From Bacillus benzoevorans (GTDB taxonomy: Bacteria; Bacillota; Bacilli; Bacillales; Cytobacillaceae): DNA of 64,000 nt. Below the pieces are notes generated by a model. It saw nothing but the letters and a program-made list of their open reading frames with translations. It searched no databases and was not told the origin of the DNA. The first letter of the stretch is position 1; the number at the start of each line of letters is the position of its first letter. The position numbers and the translations under genes were made by a program. The DNA is taken from positions 124,001 through 188,000 of the forward strand of contig NZ_JACHGK010000007.1 of the NCBI RefSeq assembly GCF_014207535.1. The letters are read 5' to 3'. Positions 17,032-25,623 of this stretch are shown piece after piece.

Positions 17032-17310
17032 ATGCCGCTTCAGTATAATGATCAAGTAAATATACTAAAAGATATATTAATGAATCACCAAACAGATTGC
17101 TGTGGCTCTGTATCTGAATGTGAACAAATGGAACGATTGATTAAATCATTATTAACCAATGCAAACATTGATCAAAGCAATAAATCTGTTCTCGAACAAA
17201 TCTATTCCTATAGTCAAAATGGAAAAAACTCGGCTAATCTCGATCAGCATATCGAATCACACCAGCAGCAACTGTCTCAATGGGTGGATCATATGGATCA
17301 GTTTTCATAA
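17032..17310 (+). CDS. ytzH: YtzH-like small protein
   Basis: 92 residues, identical in length and position (between trmB and ytmP) to B. subtilis YtzH. A soluble, helical, polar protein with CC at residues 23-24 and QWVDHMDQF near the end; function unknown. The ATG at 17032 has only AAAGGGTGTAAATA before it. Its last 6 bases overlap the 3' end of ytmP on the other strand. Confidence 0.88.
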   Translation: MPLQYNDQVNILKDILMNHQTDCCGSVSECEQMERLIKSLLTNANIDQSNKSVLEQIYSYSQNGKNSANLDQHIESHQQQLSQWVDHMDQFS

Positions 17311-18084
17311 AGTGAGATAAAGCGGCAGGCAATGAAGCCATTTGTTCACTTCGTCAAGCCGGCCTTTATCTTTACTCCGCTGAACGGTGTACAGCGTTTC
17401 TCTAATCACATACCACTTCATTCTTAGAAACAGACTGTCATTCAGTTCAACGCCGTAAAGATGGAGCCATTTTCCCCAATCTTCACGCGGAATGTACCAG
17501 TAAAGCAGTTCACCGATATCAATCGCCGGGTCCCCTACGACGGCACCATCCCAGTCGATCAAATACAACTGGTTGTTTTCGCCAAGCAGCCAGTTGTTAT
17601 GATTCACATCGCAGTGACAGACAACCTTATCCTCATAATGAACACGATTAATATTTTTTTCAAGAAACCGAAGTGAGTCTTGAACATTTTTATGCAGCAA
17701 AACTTCAGCATCCAGCTCTGATAATAAGGTTTGAAGCGCATAGCTTACCTTTAAAGGTGTTTTCCCCAGGCGCTTTAACATACTTAATAATACATCAGAT
17801 GTATGAATTTTTTTCAACAGCCTAGCGACTTTTACTGAATTCATTTCTGCAGGCTGCAGTTCTCTTCCATTCAGCCATTGCTGTGCGGTAAAAACATCAC
17901 CGGTTTCCAGTCTTTTTGTCCATACGAGTTTGGGGACAATTCCTTCTGCAGACAGGCTCGCCAGAAATGGAGAAGTATTCCGTTTAAGAAAATATTTGTT
18001 TTCTTCATGTTGTGCAAAAAAGGCTTCCCCGGTTGCCCCACCTGCGGGAACAATCTCCCAATCATGTCCAAAAAAGCTTTCCAA
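17305..18084 (-). CDS. ytmP: YtmP, aminoglycoside-phosphotransferase-like kinase
   Basis: 259 residues. APH/choline kinase fold: catalytic loop VCHCDVNHNNWLL, metal-binding LIDWDGAVVGDPAIDIGELLYWY. These kinases phosphorylate small molecules; the substrate of YtmP is not known. TTG start at 18084 with AGGTGA about 7 bases upstream. It lies between amyX and trmB as in B. subtilis. No terminator is seen before it meets convergent ytzH. Confidence 0.9.
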   Translation of the reverse strand: MESFFGHDWEIVPAGGATGEAFFAQHEENKYFLKRNTSPFLASLSAEGIVPKLVWTKRLETGDVFTAQQWLNGRELQPAEMNSVKVARLLKKIHTSDVLLSMLKRLGKTPLKVSYALQTLLSELDAEVLLHKNVQDSLRFLEKNINRVHYEDKVVCHCDVNHNNWLLGENNQLYLIDWDGAVVGDPAIDIGELLYWYIPREDWGKWLHLYGVELNDSLFLRMKWYVIRETLYTVQRSKDKGRLDEVNKWLHCLPLYLTL

Positions 18085-18118
18085 TGTTGTTCACCTGCAT
18101 TAATTCCATAGAATAAAA

Positions 18119-18159
18119 AAGATAGCTATTGAACGATAATATTTTACAATAGCCATCTT
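18119..18159 (-). terminator. Terminator of amyX
   Basis: 13-bp stem AAGATGGCTATTG / CAATAGCTATCTT (one mismatch) followed by TTTTTT on the minus strand, about 35 bases after the pullulanase stop. Confidence 0.8.
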
Positions 18160-18194
18160 GTAAATTTTAGCTCCACAACACGCAACCGTCAAGA

Positions 18195-20375
18195 CTATCC
18201 GGAATAATTTCTCATTGATTTTGTTTCATTCGTAATGATGACATAGGTACTTAATGGCTTCATTGTGATTTTCTCTTCAACAGACCACTGGCTTGGGACC
18301 GTTCCACTCAGGCAATGATCCGCCAGAATATGCCATTTTCCTTTAGGCAGCTTCACTTCCTCCGCTGATTTTAACGGATTAACCAAAACAACTATCGACT
18401 GCCAAGGGCCATATTCTTTTACATCTTCAAGAATCCATGCCAAAATGGGTCTTTGTACAGGCAAAAACTTCATATACTTTCGGATAAGCTCCGCAGAGGG
18501 AAAGCGAAAAGCCCGATGCGCTTTTCGCATCTTAATAATTCCCTTGATGTATTCAACATCGTCCTGATAGATGATTTTTCGGTTCCAATCCAGCTGGTTG
18601 ATTTCTGTTGCTGAACGATAACTGTTTCCATCCCCATTTTTCGTTCGAAAGAATTCCTGACCGCTGTGAAGAAAAGGAATTCCTTGAGAGAGAAGGACTA
18701 ACACCGTTGTAAGCCTGTGATACCTTCTGCGCGTTTCTTTGTCTTCATCCGCCAGGCATACGGCATATTTATCCCATAAGGTATGATTATCATGTGCCTC
18801 GACATAATTAACACTTTGTCCGGGCTGCCCAAACAAGCCGAATCCAGTCGTTTCCAGGCCGATGCTGCCCGAAATCACTTGTTTGGCCATTTCGTAATAA
18901 TGGACGTTTCCAAGTGCATATCCTTTATCATATAGATTAAACGTGTTCCCTTTCAAACAATCACGAAAAGCATCATTAAACTGCCCGATTCCAGGAAGAC
19001 TTTTTTGATTCCGCATATTTGCTAATTTTTCCGGAGACAATGGAGTATTCAAATCCCAGCCTTCGCCAATGATGATGACAGAAGGATCTGTTTCATCCAC
19101 TGCCATCCTCACTTCCTGCATCGTTTCAACATCTAAAATCCCCATTAAATCAAAACGAAATCCGTCTACATGATATTCATTCAGCCAAAAAAGGACAGAA
19201 TCGACGATGAATTTTCGCACCATTTTCCTTTCGGAGGCAATATCATTCCCGACTCCCGTTCCATTTGCAGGCATTCCGAATGTGTCGTGGCGGAAATAAT
19301 AACCTGGTACAATTTTTTCAAAAGAAGAGGTTTCCCGAACATAAACATGGTTATAAACCACATCAAGGATGACTCTTAACCCGTTTTGATGGATGCTGTT
19401 AATGAGGATCTTCAGCTCCTGAATTCGTTTATAAGGATCTCTAGGATCAAGGCTGTAGCTCCCATCTGGAACATTAAAATGAATGGGATTGTACCCCCAA
19501 TTGTATTCGATTTTCTCCCCGCATTCGTCCACTCCGGCAAAATCATTTATAGGGAGTATTTCCAAATGGGTTATCCCTAAGTTTTTCACATAAGAGAGAC
19601 AGGTCTCTTTTCCGTCAGTGCCTTTCGTGTCCATTTCTGCTGCCCCTATATAAGTCCCTTTTGCTAAAACGCCGCTGTCCGGATGAATCGTAAAATCACG
19701 AAGATGTGTTTCATATATGATACTGTCTACGCTGTGTTCTAGCGGGGGCGGAGGACTGATTGGAAGTCTCGTTTTAGCCAGATCAACAATAACCCCTTCC
19801 GTTCCATTTGCGGTTGCGGCAGTTGCATAAGGATCTACTGCTTCCTTCCAGCTTAAATTGACACATACTAAATAGGTGTAGCAAAAATATTCAAGATTCC
19901 CATGGATGGTGACGCTCCAAACCCCTTTATCCCCTCGTTGCATCGTGTATCGGGTTTCATCGCCGGATGGAGAACGGAGCTTGAGTTTTACTTCTGATGC
20001 CGTTGGAGCCCAGAGCTTAAATGCCGACTCATTCCGGCTGTATTCAACCCCCAGGCTGCCGCTGTAGTAAAATAAATCATCAAATTCTGCTGTTCTTGTT
20101 ATGGCACCGATCTGTAAATCTGATTTTCTTTTGGCTGAATCCAAGACCCAGTATTGTCTGCCTATTTCTATATCCTCCTGAAGGATGCATACGTATTTAA
20201 TAAACTCTTGAAAATAAATCTTCTCCACAATGTTAAGCGGGATCTCTTCGTCAGCGGTTATAAGGGTAAAAGAGTCCCGGTCATTCCATTGATTAGGAAC
20301 AGGAATAATCATTGTGATTGACCTTATCTCATCCAGGTATGCATGAAACGGTCTTTCGAAAGCCGTTATTTCCAT
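18195..20375 (-). CDS. amyX: Type I pullulanase (GH13_14), cytosolic
   Basis: 726 residues. An N-terminal beta domain is followed by CBM48 (around residues 100-200, FKLWAPTASEVKL) and a GH13 barrel. The type I pullulanase signature YNWGYNP is at residues 291-297; catalytic residues are recognisable in DGFRFDLMG (nucleophile), IIGEGWD (acid/base) and VEAHDNHTLWD. It debranches alpha-1,6 links in pullulan or glycogen. There is no signal peptide, so it acts inside the cell on imported maltodextrins or glycogen. AAGGGGATAA precedes the ATG. Confidence 0.96.
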   Translation of the reverse strand: MEITAFERPFHAYLDEIRSITMIIPVPNQWNDRDSFTLITADEEIPLNIVEKIYFQEFIKYVCILQEDIEIGRQYWVLDSAKRKSDLQIGAITRTAEFDDLFYYSGSLGVEYSRNESAFKLWAPTASEVKLKLRSPSGDETRYTMQRGDKGVWSVTIHGNLEYFCYTYLVCVNLSWKEAVDPYATAATANGTEGVIVDLAKTRLPISPPPPLEHSVDSIIYETHLRDFTIHPDSGVLAKGTYIGAAEMDTKGTDGKETCLSYVKNLGITHLEILPINDFAGVDECGEKIEYNWGYNPIHFNVPDGSYSLDPRDPYKRIQELKILINSIHQNGLRVILDVVYNHVYVRETSSFEKIVPGYYFRHDTFGMPANGTGVGNDIASERKMVRKFIVDSVLFWLNEYHVDGFRFDLMGILDVETMQEVRMAVDETDPSVIIIGEGWDLNTPLSPEKLANMRNQKSLPGIGQFNDAFRDCLKGNTFNLYDKGYALGNVHYYEMAKQVISGSIGLETTGFGLFGQPGQSVNYVEAHDNHTLWDKYAVCLADEDKETRRRYHRLTTVLVLLSQGIPFLHSGQEFFRTKNGDGNSYRSATEINQLDWNRKIIYQDDVEYIKGIIKMRKAHRAFRFPSAELIRKYMKFLPVQRPILAWILEDVKEYGPWQSIVVLVNPLKSAEEVKLPKGKWHILADHCLSGTVPSQWSVEEKITMKPLSTYVIITNETKSMRNYSG

Positions 20376-20476
20376 TTATCCCCTTAGCTCCCTTCTTAGA
20401 AAATCATGAACGGGGCGTATAAACTGTATCTCTTTAAACATCCGCTGGCAGAGTTGCTGGTTTAGCAGAGAGAACG

Positions 20477-21460
20477 TTATTCCTCAGTGTTTTCTTCCCA
20501 CTCCTGTCGTTTTATCGAAATCGTCTGACAAAATTCCAGTAAAGCTTTTGCTGCTTTTAATTGTGTCGACTTTAACGGAGTACGTAAGGAGCGCATGGAC
20601 TGAAACCAATCATCATATTTGCTTTTGTCAATTAGTTTCAAATCAAATGGAAATGATGAATAATCAATATAACCATTCCTAGACAATAGCACCTTATGAA
20701 TAGGGAACTCAATCCCATTCAGCTGGAGGATGTTTTTTACGATTTTCTCGGTTCGATTCAGGGCTATATGCGGGTTTAGAACTTTTTTTACCTTTTTGCG
20801 GTTTCGTACTTCCCAAAATTTCTCCTTCGAACCAGTAAATACGGAGAGTTCTTGATCTTCAATGAATGTTATACACCATATATCTGTCGGACCAATTAAA
20901 ATACACTCCCCTTCAACAGGTGCCCTTTTCAGCAAAAAAACTGGCCGGTACATAAGCAAATACGTATCAGGAAACCTAGTTAAAAAGTATTTAAGACGTT
21001 CATCAAATAAATATTTTTTATTTAGGTTCGACTTTTCAGTAAGTGTTGCGGCCGCCCATTTTAATTGAAAGTTAAATAAATGATTGAGAAAGAGATGCTT
21101 TAATTCCTCAATCGTTTCCGGGCGTTGAAAAAAGGGAGGGAATTCAGAAAACTCCTCTTTCTCCCCTTCATCTGGATGATCCGATACAGATTCATCTGCT
21201 GCGGCGGTATCTCCCCCGCCTTCTTGTTTCCGCCAAAATAGAGTTTTGATTTTCCTCAAGAATGCCCGTTTTTTTTCCTCTTCCCACTCATTCTTTTCTT
21301 GTGCGGGCTGAGTTAAAATGACTAGTTCTGTTGAACTCCGCCAAATTTCCTGCCACTTTTCCCACTGCTGTTTCTTTAGCATCACAAAACGGGATGGATA
21401 ATGAAATATATTCTGTTCATACCGCGATGTATAATTCTGTAATTTAATTAACTGGGCCAT
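20477..21460 (-). CDS. Uncharacterised protein, NERD-like (nuclease-related) fold suspected
   Basis: 327 residues. No hydrophobic segment; an acidic linker around residues 80-110 separates a basic N-terminal part (FLRKIKTLFWRKQ) from a mixed alpha/beta part (CILIGPTDIWCITFIEDQELSVF, then KVLNPHIALNRTEKIVKNIL, PIHKVLLSRNGYIDY). The IWCITF-type strand and the 'RTEKIVKNIL' helix resemble NERD-domain proteins found near amyX/thpR in other Bacillus, but a clear catalytic motif is not visible. Function unknown. It sits between thpR and amyX on the same strand. Confidence 0.7.
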   Translation of the reverse strand: MAQLIKLQNYTSRYEQNIFHYPSRFVMLKKQQWEKWQEIWRSSTELVILTQPAQEKNEWEEEKKRAFLRKIKTLFWRKQEGGGDTAAADESVSDHPDEGEKEEFSEFPPFFQRPETIEELKHLFLNHLFNFQLKWAAATLTEKSNLNKKYLFDERLKYFLTRFPDTYLLMYRPVFLLKRAPVEGECILIGPTDIWCITFIEDQELSVFTGSKEKFWEVRNRKKVKKVLNPHIALNRTEKIVKNILQLNGIEFPIHKVLLSRNGYIDYSSFPFDLKLIDKSKYDDWFQSMRSLRTPLKSTQLKAAKALLEFCQTISIKRQEWEENTEE

Positions 21461-21525
21461 TTCCGATTCCCCCGCTTAACAACATTGGCATTTTACAGCC
21501 TCGTTAACTGCTTCTAATAGTTTAT

Positions 21526-22089
21526 TCATCTATTTAGTAAAAGGTTTGTAACCGTTTCATATTTCGGTGCACTCCCCATTTTAGTCCGATATAAAACCAC
21601 TTCATTCACGCTAAAAGGGATTTCATCCTTAAACGGGTTATGTTCCGCAAGCCACTGTCTTTCAAAGCTTTCTCCGCTCCAGTTCCGGGCCAGTGTAATA
21701 TGCGGCGTAAACGGTCTCTTGTCAAGTTTAAAGCCCGCTTGCAGGCATGCTTTAAAGACAAGCGTTTGCAGTTGAAATAAACGCTCCTCTCTTGCCATAC
21801 CACCCCAAAAAATGCGGGGGTTATCCCCTCTGCCAAAAACACCTATATGATTTATAGCTAACGGAAACGACGTTTCATCCCTGATAGCTTGTCCAATTAT
21901 CTCTGCAGAAACATCAAGCTGCTGTGGCTCGGCATATCCGAGAAAGGCTAGGGTAATGTGGTAATCATCCTCATGTACCCAGCGTTTAAATTGAAAATCA
22001 CTTTGTTTCGGCCCCAGCCTGGCATGAATAGCATGTTTCGCTTCATCCGGCAGCCGTGCCGCCCAAAAATAATGAGATTTTGTTTCCAT
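21526..22089 (-). CDS. thpR: RNA 2',3'-cyclic phosphodiesterase (2H family, ThpR/LigT)
   Basis: 187 residues with the two HxTx motifs of the 2H phosphoesterase superfamily, DYHITLAFLG and TPHITLARNW. It is expected to hydrolyse 2',3'-cyclic phosphodiester ends of RNA. It corresponds to YtlP of B. subtilis by position next to the dipeptidase gene. The ATG start follows AGGTGTGTA-type weak ribosome binding sequence. Confidence 0.92.
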   Translation of the reverse strand: METKSHYFWAARLPDEAKHAIHARLGPKQSDFQFKRWVHEDDYHITLAFLGYAEPQQLDVSAEIIGQAIRDETSFPLAINHIGVFGRGDNPRIFWGGMAREERLFQLQTLVFKACLQAGFKLDKRPFTPHITLARNWSGESFERQWLAEHNPFKDEIPFSVNEVVLYRTKMGSAPKYETVTNLLLNR

Positions 22090-22173
22090 TACACACCTCT
22101 GTCCTGGTTCTCGCTCATTCAGGCTTACATTTTGCTTAAAGCAGCTATGCTGATAGGGTGAAATAAACGATCG

Positions 22174-23607
22174 TTATTTAGCCAACTCGTAGATCGCTTG
22201 GGCATAAATCGCTGTGGCCTTCAGTAAATCCTCAATATAGATATACTCATCTTTTTGATGGGCAATATCTTCTCTGTCTGGGAATAACGGTCCAAAAGCC
22301 ACACCGCTCTCTAGTGACCTTGCATAGGTGCCCCCGCCAATTGCCAAGAGTTCTGCCTTTTCACCTGTTTGTTCTTCATAGACCTTCTTTAGCGTTTGGA
22401 TTAAAATATGGTCCTCGTCAACATGATGCGGCTTAGAATCAGAGAAATTGCTGATGGTATAATTCAAGTTTTTTTCCTCGATAAATGCTTCCAATCTTTC
22501 CTTCGTTTCTTCTATATTATGCGTTACGGGATAGCGCAGATTGATGCCAAACCTTCCCCCCGCCACAGGCTCATATGATAATTTACCGACATTAATCGTT
22601 AGTTCTCCGGATATATCATCAGAATAGGCGATTCCCAGTCCTTTTCCTCTTGAATCGTGATAGAAATAATTGGCTGCAAAAGTGAAAAAGTTTTGCGCCT
22701 TTGCGTCTGGTTTATTTTCATTAATAAATTGCGCTAAATATAAGCCGGCGTTTTTTCCATTTTCAGGCTCCATCCCATGGGCAGATATTCCTTTCAGTTC
22801 CAGAATTAAATCTCCATTGTCCACATGATAGTCACCCTGCAAACCGTTCTTCGCGATAAACTCTTCAAATTTTTGCACTAGTTCAGACTGGGCCTCGGCC
22901 ACATGCAGCACGGCGTTAGCATAATCCGGGACCATATTGTATCTTCTTCCTGATTGAAAACACAATACTTCCAATTTCTCTGCACTTGGCATTTCTTCAC
23001 TTGCTCCCTCAGGAGTATGCGTCACTAGGTCGAAATCTGCGATCCCTTTTTCGGCATAAATAATCGGAAAATCGGCATCCGGCGCAAATCCGATCGACGG
23101 CATTTCCTCGTGTTTAAAATAGTGCGTTACACAGCGCCATCCACTTTCTTCATCTGTTCCAATAATCATCCTGACTCTCTTTTGCAGCGGCAGCCCTAAT
23201 TCCTTTACTATTTTCATCGCGAAATAGGCTCCCATAGTAGGACCTTTATCATCAATGGCACCTCTGGCAAAGATTTTCCCCTCACGAATTTCTGCAGCAA
23301 ATGGATCACTTGACCAGCCGTCTCCCTCTGGGACAACATCAACATGGCATAAAATTCCGACAAGCTCATCCCCCTGTCCAAATTCTATGTGACCAGCTAA
23401 ATGATCGACATTTTTCGTGATGAATCCATCCTTTTCTCCTAATGCCAGCATATAATTCAGCGCTTCCTTTACCCCAAGTCCAAGAGGTGCATCCGCTGAA
23501 ATGTTCTCTTCATCTAATACACTTTTAATTTGCAGCAGCCTTTTCGTTTCATTTATTAACTCTTCTTTTCTTTTGCTTACTTCTTCAAACCAATTAGGCT
23601 GTTCCAT
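22174..23607 (-). CDS. pepV: Dipeptidase PepV (M20 family)
   Basis: 477 residues. M20 metallopeptidase motifs: HVDVVPEGDGW (ligand H and D), AIDDKGP (bridging D), GTDEESGW (catalytic glutamates), GFAPDADFPI and the lid domain with ISAHGMEPENG. It cleaves a broad range of dipeptides in the cytosol. ATG at 23607 is preceded by AGGAGTG at 7 bases; the GTG three codons earlier overlaps that site. Position matches B. subtilis ytjP. Confidence 0.95.
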   Translation of the reverse strand: MEQPNWFEEVSKRKEELINETKRLLQIKSVLDEENISADAPLGLGVKEALNYMLALGEKDGFITKNVDHLAGHIEFGQGDELVGILCHVDVVPEGDGWSSDPFAAEIREGKIFARGAIDDKGPTMGAYFAMKIVKELGLPLQKRVRMIIGTDEESGWRCVTHYFKHEEMPSIGFAPDADFPIIYAEKGIADFDLVTHTPEGASEEMPSAEKLEVLCFQSGRRYNMVPDYANAVLHVAEAQSELVQKFEEFIAKNGLQGDYHVDNGDLILELKGISAHGMEPENGKNAGLYLAQFINENKPDAKAQNFFTFAANYFYHDSRGKGLGIAYSDDISGELTINVGKLSYEPVAGGRFGINLRYPVTHNIEETKERLEAFIEEKNLNYTISNFSDSKPHHVDEDHILIQTLKKVYEEQTGEKAELLAIGGGTYARSLESGVAFGPLFPDREDIAHQKDEYIYIEDLLKATAIYAQAIYELAK

Positions 23608-23950
23608 CTTTAACACTCCTATGCAAACATTCTCACACCCTCATAATGGCACGCTCGCGCCGCTGAAGTATGATTTTGTCAGTAATATAATATTCGTTAT
23701 TAATTCCATAATACCACTATTTACCTATTACTCAAATGTGTCCTTTTAACCTTTACTTATTATATCAATCACATATTTCATTATATCGTTAAGGTGAAAT
23801 GAACAATTTTGCGAAGAATTTGTGAAAAACCATCATATTCGGCGACTATCTCACATAAGGTGAAATAGGCAGTAAAGTTAATTAATATTTTGTAAATTCC
23901 ACGTTTATAGTGGAAAGTTTATGTTATTATGGATATTATATAAATAAAGA

Positions 23951-23968
23951 TATGACTAAATAGTCATA
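23951..23968. promoter_or_regulatory. 18-bp palindrome upstream of ytzE
   Basis: TATGACTA-AA-TAGTCATA is a perfect palindrome about 120 bp before the ytzE start. In the 480-bp gap 23608-24090 it is the only structured element besides AT-rich, promoter-like sequence around 23910-23945. It may be an operator. Confidence 0.45.
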
Positions 23969-24090
23969 AGTTGTATGAAAAGGGGTTGTCCGGGGAAAAG
24001 AAGCTAAAATTTTCGAAGATTAATTTCTTCACTAAAACGTCGGATGCAGGAATTTGTCATAGGTTTGAAAAAAGGATAGGGAGTGGTTTA

Positions 24091-24312
24091 TTGAAACCTT
24101 CAACTAACCGGATGTTAAACCGTATCAAATCCATCTACATGTTTATTAGTAAGAAAGGAACTGTAACAACTCAAGAGCTTGTAGAGGAATTTGGCATCAC
24201 GCCTCGTACAATACAAAGAGATTTGAATGTTTTAGCGTATAACGACCTAGTGATTAGTCCGAGTCGTGGAAAATGGACAACAACTAAAAAGAGAGTAAAA
24301 AGGACATCGTAA
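24091..24312 (+). CDS. ytzE: YtzE, DeoR-type small HTH regulator
   Basis: 73 residues, essentially one winged helix: RIKSIYMFISKKGTVTTQEL followed by VEEFGITPRTIQRDLNVLAY and ISPSRGKW. It is nearly identical in layout to B. subtilis YtzE. No effector domain is present, so it may act constitutively or with a partner. TTG at 24091 (MKPSTNRM) has AGGGAGTGG 6 bases upstream; the longer open frame from 23971 has no comparable site and adds residues unlike the family. Confidence 0.92.
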   Translation: MKPSTNRMLNRIKSIYMFISKKGTVTTQELVEEFGITPRTIQRDLNVLAYNDLVISPSRGKWTTTKKRVKRTS

Positions 24313-24340
24313 AAAACCTCAGCGTTTGCACAGAACGCGA

Positions 24341-24371
24341 AAGCCGCCTTTTATCCTGGGCGACTTTTTTT
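24341..24371 (+). terminator. Terminator of ytzE
   Basis: Stem AGCCGCC / GGCGACT (one wobble) followed by TTTTTTT, 30-60 bases after the ytzE stop and before the convergent pseudouridine synthase gene. Confidence 0.65.
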
Positions 24372-24383
24372 GTTCCACAGCTT

Positions 24384-25097
24384 TCACGGAAGTTCCTTTA
24401 ATTGATTTACTTCTTCCTCTGTTAACTCGCGGTATTCACCTAACTCAAGATTTTCATCCAATTGCAGCGGTCCCATTGAAATTCTTTGTAAATAAATGAC
24501 TCGCTTCCCGACTGCCTCAAACATTCTTTTCACTTGGTGAAACTTTCCTTCCGTTATCGTCAATTCAATATCTGAAGTGATACCAGACTTTAAAATCTTC
24601 AATTCTCCCGGTTTTGTTACATAACCATCATCTAAGGTTACTCCTAATCGAAATGCAGCAACATCGTCTTCCGTTACTTCCTGATCAATAACAGCAAAAT
24701 ACGTTTTCGGAACATGTTTCTTTGGCGATAAAAGCCGGTGGGCTAATTGCCCATCATTGGTCAAAAGTAACAGTCCCTCTGTATCTTTGTCAAGCCTGCC
24801 CACGGGAAAGGGAGAAAAAATCACATCCTCCGGTTCCAGCAGGTCGATCACTGTCTCATCATACCCATCTTCCGTGGCTGAAATGACACCGGGAGGTTTA
24901 TTCATCAGCAAATAGATATATTCTTTATACTCAATGACCTCACCATATAAGGTAACATGATCTGCGTTCGGATCCACCTGCTCCTTTGCATCCTTTACGA
25001 CTCTCTCATTGATAGTAACGGCCCCATCTTTTAAAAGTTTTTTTACTTCTTTCCTGCTTCCGTATCCTAAATTCGCCAGCATTTTATCGATCCGCAA
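24384..25097 (-). CDS. ytzG: RsuA-family 16S rRNA pseudouridine synthase
   Basis: 237 residues: S4 RNA-binding domain (about 1-60, RIDKMLANLGYGSRKEVKK), then the RsuA/RluB catalytic core with GRLDKDTEGLLLLTNDG (catalytic D103), PKTYFAVI and GKFHQVKRMFEAVG. It converts a specific uridine to pseudouridine; U516 of 16S rRNA is the usual target for RsuA types. GGAGGGATCA before the ATG. Symbol by analogy with B. subtilis ytzG, not proven. Confidence 0.92.
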   Translation of the reverse strand: MRIDKMLANLGYGSRKEVKKLLKDGAVTINERVVKDAKEQVDPNADHVTLYGEVIEYKEYIYLLMNKPPGVISATEDGYDETVIDLLEPEDVIFSPFPVGRLDKDTEGLLLLTNDGQLAHRLLSPKKHVPKTYFAVIDQEVTEDDVAAFRLGVTLDDGYVTKPGELKILKSGITSDIELTITEGKFHQVKRMFEAVGKRVIYLQRISMGPLQLDENLELGEYRELTEEEVNQLKELP

Positions 25098-25303
25098 AGT
25101 GATCCCTCCTTTTTATTTTCAGCCCTTCTAGGCTATTATCCATTACCAAATGAATCATCATCCATAGAATGTTATCATGCAGGCTAAATCACCAGACCTA
25201 TAGTCCATTTAGTTTGCTGTTTCTTATTTTTGGCATGGCCGGTTCCCTTCAATTGTGCTGTGCTGTTAAATACAAATACAATAAAGAGGAGATGTCAGTA
25301 ACA

Positions 25304-25543
25304 ATGGATTATTATCAGCAAATACCTTTTCATCAATTTCCACAGCAAGAACCTGCTGTAGATTACCGCCAGCAAGGACAATTCTTTCCAGGAGGCGGGG
25401 GCGGATTCAATCAGCAAATCAATCGTCTGGAACGTCAAATTGAAAGATTAGACCGCCGCATGGATCAATTAGAACGCCGTATAGACAGAATTGAAAGAAG
25501 GCTTGGTTTCCGTCCAGACGTATATCACCAAGAAGGATATTAA
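25304..25543 (+). CDS. Small Gln/Pro-rich coiled-coil protein
   Basis: 79 residues from ATG 25304 (or 83 from ATG 25292; AGAGGAG touches the second and is 12 bases from the first). A Q/P-rich head (YYQQIPFHQFPQQEP), a Gly run (five glycines) and a C-terminal heptad region in which RLERQIERLDRRMDQLERR recurs every 7 residues. This composition resembles small spore-coat-associated proteins of Bacillus, but that is inference. The longer open frame upstream is not supported by a ribosome binding site. Confidence 0.7.
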   Translation: MDYYQQIPFHQFPQQEPAVDYRQQGQFFPGGGGGFNQQINRLERQIERLDRRMDQLERRIDRIERRLGFRPDVYHQEGY

Positions 25544-25547
25544 TAAT

Positions 25548-25622
25548 TAAAAGAGGATGACTTTTCAAGGTTTGGCCCCCACAATGTTCCGCGGGGTCCT
25601 GCCCCTTAAGTCACCCTCTTTA
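25548..25622. terminator. Long imperfect hairpin between the coiled-coil gene and ytgP
   Basis: Outer arms AAGAGGATGACTT and AAGTCACCCTCTT pair with one bulge, and inside lies a GC-rich stem (GGCCCC ... GGGGTCC region). It separates the two convergent genes and probably terminates both. Confidence 0.55.
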
Positions 25623-25623
25623 T

